From Perlucidibaca sp. (GTDB lineage Bacteria; Pseudomonadota; Gammaproteobacteria; Pseudomonadales; Moraxellaceae), in the NCBI GenBank assembly GCA_023265995.1, contig JAHFSA010000002.1, positions 433,628-497,627 of the forward strand: 64,000 bases of DNA, in the 5' to 3' direction. The notes beneath the pieces were generated by a model. That model saw nothing but the letters and a program-made list of their open reading frames with translations. It did no database searches and was not told the DNA's origin. The stretch's first letter is position 1. Each line of letters starts with the position of its first letter. This document shows, in pieces, positions 61,530 through 64,000 of this stretch. Position numbers and translations under genes: made by a program.

Positions 61530-62830
61530 GCCAGGGTCTCCATGCGAATACGGGTAACGGCACCGGCGATGTCGCTCAGTGCTTCCAGCTCGGCGATGGC
61601 GCGATTCATCTCGCGCTCAAGCACCGGCTTGGTGAGAAGGATGACCGGCACCGAGTCGCCGTTGTCACGCGACGGCTTCTGGATGATGGCCTCGATGCTG
61701 ATGTCGTGGCTGCTCAGGATGCGGGTTACATCAGCGAGCACACCAGGCTTGTCCAGCGCCTGCAGACGCAGGTAGTAGGCCGTGACCACGGCCTCCATGG
61801 ACAGGATCGGCGTATCGGCGATGGCCTGCGGCATGAACGCCAGATGCGGCACGTTCGGCGCCGACTCGGCCGTCAGCGCACGCACGACATCGACGATGTC
61901 GGCGACCACGGCCGATGCGGTCGGACCGGCACCGGCACCGGCGCCGTAGTACAGCGTCGGACCGACGGCATCGGCCTGCACCAGCACGGCGTTCTTGACG
62001 CCGTTGACGTTGGCGATCAGGCGGTCGGCCGGAATCAGGGTCGGGTGCACGCGCAGCTCGATGCCGGCAGGCGTGCGACGGGCGATGCCGAGATGCTTGA
62101 TGCGGAAGCCCAGCTCTTCGGCATAGGACACGTCTTCACGGGTCAGCTGGGTAATGCCTTCGGTGTAGGCCTTGGCGAACTGCAGCGGCATGCCGAAGGC
62201 CAGCGAGGCCAGGATGGTCAGCTTGTGGGCGGCATCGATGCCTTCGACGTCGAAGGTCGGATCGGCTTCGGCATAGCCCAGCGCCTGCGCTTCGGCGAGC
62301 ACGTCATCGAAGTCGCGACCCTTGTCGCGCATCTCGGTGAGGATGAAGTTGCCGGTGCCGTTGATGATGCCGGCCAGCCAGTCGATGCGGTTGGCCGCCA
62401 GGCCTTCGCGCAGCACCTTGATGATGGGCACACCACCGGCGACCGCAGCCTCGAAGGCGACATAGACGCCCTTCTCTTCGGCGGCGGCGAAGATCTCGTT
62501 GCCATGCTCGGCGAGCAGGGCCTTGTTGGCGGTGACCACGTGCTTGCCGTTGGCAATCGCCTGCAGCACGATCTCACGCGCCGTGGTGGTGCCGCCGATG
62601 ACTTCGACGACGATGTCCACGGCCGGATCCTGGACCACGGCAAAGCTGTCGCGGCTGATGCGGATGTCGTTCAGGTTCAACTCGGGACGATCACGACGCA
62701 CGCCGACATGCGAAACACGGATGTCGCGACCGGTACGACGCGACAGTTCGGCGGCGTTGTCGCGCAGCAGATTGAGGGCACCACCACCGACGGTGCCGAG
62801 ACCGACGATACCAATATTGACAGGTTTCAC
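61526..62830 (-). CDS. hom: Homoserine dehydrogenase
   Basis: This 434-residue enzyme has the NAD(P)-binding [14 protein letters not shown], the catalytic region [18 protein letters not shown] (G-x-D-A-A-H-K), and a C-terminal ACT domain (residues ~350-434, [20 protein letters not shown]). It reduces aspartate semialdehyde to homoserine. The ACT domain implies threonine feedback. It heads the hom-thrC operon and has a visible promoter upstream. Confidence 0.96.
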   Translation of the reverse strand: MKPVNIGIVGLGTVGGGALNLLRDNAAELSRRTGRDIRVSHVGVRRDRPELNLNDIRISRDSFAVVQDPAVDIVVEVIGGTTTAREIVLQAIANGKHVVTANKALLAEHGNEIFAAAEEKGVYVAFEAAVAGGVPIIKVLREGLAANRIDWLAGIINGTGNFILTEMRDKGRDFDDVLAEAQALGYAEADPTFDVEGIDAAHKLTILASLAFGMPLQFAKAYTEGITQLTREDVSYAEELGFRIKHLGIARRTPAGIELRVHPTLIPADRLIANVNGVKNAVLVQADAVGPTLYYGAGAGAGPTASAVVADIVDVVRALTAESAPNVPHLAFMPQAIADTPILSMEAVVTAYYLRLQALDKPGVLADVTRILSSHDISIEAIIQKPSRDNGDSVPVILLTKPVLEREMNRAIAELEALSDIAGAVTRIRMETLA

Positions 62831-62908
62831 AGCACCACCTGATGAGCAGCGGGAAGGGTGCCGGCATGCTGGCGCGCAGCAGCCGGGAACACGGAAATTC
62901 GGGGACGC

Positions 62909-62937
62909 ATTATAACGGCAGCCGGGGCTTTGTCGAA
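62909..62937 (-). promoter_or_regulatory. Sigma-70 promoter of hom-thrC
   Basis: On the minus strand TTCGAC (62932-62937) and TATAAT (62909-62914) are separated by exactly 17 bp. A perfect 8-bp GC hairpin (GCCGGGGC/GCCCCGGC, 62921-62946) overlaps the -35 and spacer and could end dsbC transcription. Confidence 0.65.
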
Positions 62938-62960
62938 CGCCCCGGCATGACCGTCACCGG

Positions 62961-63722
62961 CTACTTCAGACCCAGCAGCTGTGCCGCCTGGGGCGCGGTG
63001 ATGTAGCCGCCGAGCTGTTCGCCCTTGTCATTGAAGATGGCCGGCGTGCCCTTGACGCCCATGCGCTGGCCGAGCTGGTACTGCTCGACGATGGGTGCCT
63101 TGCAGCCCGGTCGCGCCGGCGGGATGGCATCGTCCTGCTTGGCCAGGGTCAGCGCCTGCTCGCGATTGCTGCTGCACCAGACCTGGGCCATCTTGCGGCC
63201 GGCACCACCGGCGAGGCCGTAGCGCGGCAGATCACGCGGATAGGCCAGATAACGGATCTCGATGCCGAGCTTGTTCATGGCCGGCACTTCCTGATGCAGC
63301 TTGCGGCAGTAGCCGCAGTCGACATCGGTGAACACGGTGAGCACAGCCTTCGGCTTGCCACGCGCCGGGAAGATGATGGCATCGCGACGATCCACGGCCT
63401 TCAGCAGCGCGACACGCCGGGTTGCCATGGACTGCTCGCTGAGATTGACCACCTGCTTGCCCTTGAGCTGCAGCAGATCGCCCTGAATGACGAACTGGCC
63501 GTCAGCGCTGGAATAGACCATGCCGCCGGGCAGCTCGACTTCATAGATGCCCGGCATGGCACTGGCACGCACGGCCACCACCTTGGCATCGGGCACGGCC
63601 TGCTGCAGCCGGGAGCGAATCTGGTCTTCCTCGCCGGCGGCATGCGCCGGCGTCAGCAGCGGACCAGCCAGAGCCAGCAGCAGACCGGCAACCATGGAAA
63701 AACGGGGGGAGCGCATTCGCAT
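62961..63722 (-). CDS. dsbC: Periplasmic disulfide isomerase DsbC
   Basis: This ~253-residue precursor has a signal peptide (FSMVAGLLLALAGPLLTPAHA), an N-terminal dimerisation domain and a thioredoxin fold with the active site CGYC in FTDVDCGYCRKLH. It also has a structural cysteine pair near the C-terminal half and the cis-proline VKGTPAIF. It reshuffles wrong disulfides in the periplasm. ATGs at 63722 and 63716 and a TTG at 63737 compete as start. It sits between xerD and hom, the order seen in Pseudomonas. Confidence 0.93.
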   Translation of the reverse strand: MRMRSPRFSMVAGLLLALAGPLLTPAHAAGEEDQIRSRLQQAVPDAKVVAVRASAMPGIYEVELPGGMVYSSADGQFVIQGDLLQLKGKQVVNLSEQSMATRRVALLKAVDRRDAIIFPARGKPKAVLTVFTDVDCGYCRKLHQEVPAMNKLGIEIRYLAYPRDLPRYGLAGGAGRKMAQVWCSSNREQALTLAKQDDAIPPARPGCKAPIVEQYQLGQRMGVKGTPAIFNDKGEQLGGYITAPQAAQLLGLK

Positions 63723-63814
63723 TCTCTCGCGGGGCAAACCTCAAGTATCCGGCGTCAGGCCGGCGCCGGCAAGCACGCCGCAGTAGCCTGGAGTTGCAGC
63801 CTGTTCACGCCGGC

Positions 63815-64000
63815 CTACCCGCGCGGATGGTGCTCGGCATGCAAGGCCTGCAGGCGCTGGCGGGCGACATGGGTGTAGATCTGCGTGGTCGACAGGTCGC
63901 TGTGGCCAAGCAGCAGCTGGATCACGCGCAGGTCGGCGCCATGGTTGAGCAGATGGGTGGCGAAGGCATGGCGCAGCGTGTGCGGCGACACCGCGGTGCT
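63815..64000 (-). CDS. xerD: Site-specific tyrosine recombinase XerD, C-terminal end
   Basis: The last ~61 residues of XerD run to the window edge. They contain [20 protein letters not shown] (HxxR), [16 protein letters not shown] with histidine and nucleophilic tyrosine, and the family-typical end LHAEHHPRG. XerD with XerC resolves chromosome dimers at dif. The start of the gene is outside the window. Confidence 0.95.
   Translation of the reverse strand, partial: STAVSPHTLRHAFATHLLNHGADLRVIQLLLGHSDLSTTQIYTHVARQRLQALHAEHHPRG

Overview
The window comes from a GC-rich gammaproteobacterium. The order of housekeeping genes resembles Pseudomonas and its relatives: mutS-fdxA, pncC-recA-recX-alaS-lysC-csrA, and xerD-dsbC-hom-thrC-recJ-prfB-lysS. 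Other support comes from a two-ATP-cone class Ia NrdA, a DesT/DesC/DesB-type desaturase locus and an RsmZ-like sRNA beside fdxA. I could not assign a genus.

Positions 1-11947 are the right part of an integrated mobile island; its left end lies outside the window. It begins with the 3' part of a replication-relaxation (MobC-like) gene. About 570 bp packed with inverted repeats follows, including four hairpins with an identical TGGG loop. Next comes a block of defence-type genes: a GHKL-ATPase/PD-(D/E)xK fusion, a RhuM-Fic protein, a single-chain MmeI-like restriction-modification enzyme, and a SIR2-HerA pair on the opposite strand. A tyrosine integrase and a 3' tRNA fragment (attachment site) with a terminator close the island. 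Base composition is visibly lower in GC than the flanking chromosome, most clearly in the GHKL gene.

Positions 12000-24100 are chromosome: a membrane diguanylate cyclase, a desaturase plus its ferredoxin reductase with a divergent TetR regulator, a lysophospholipid-type acyltransferase, then csrA, lysC, alaS, recX, recA (with a LexA box) and pncC.

Positions 24200-34674 are a metabolic block set between pncC-recA and mutS, which lie close together in many relatives. A six-gene plus-strand run encodes two iron-type alcohol dehydrogenases, a 4HBT thioesterase, a succinate-semialdehyde-type aldehyde dehydrogenase, a divergent phosphoketolase-like protein and a beta-CASP metallo-beta-lactamase RNase. 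It converges with no spacer on a two-gene minus-strand run encoding a short PRPP-synthetase-like protein and an AMP/thymidine phosphorylase of the archaeal type. I infer that it joins nucleotide breakdown to central carbon through ribose phosphates, with 4-hydroxybutyrate or other short aldehydes as possible partners.

Positions 34793-64000 are mostly core genes. mutS and fdxA are followed by a probable RsmZ-type CsrA-sequestering sRNA on the minus strand with a GacA-type palindrome upstream; csrA itself is in the same window. Then come an RstAB-like two-component system, nrdAB with NrdR boxes and a DnaA box, two small periplasmic or membrane proteins, a START-domain protein divergent from an RND efflux pair, tcdA, three-subunit pntAA-AB-B transhydrogenase, lysS, prfB with its programmed frameshift, recJ, thrC, hom, dsbC and the 3' end of xerD. 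No CRISPR array, rRNA or insertion sequence was seen.
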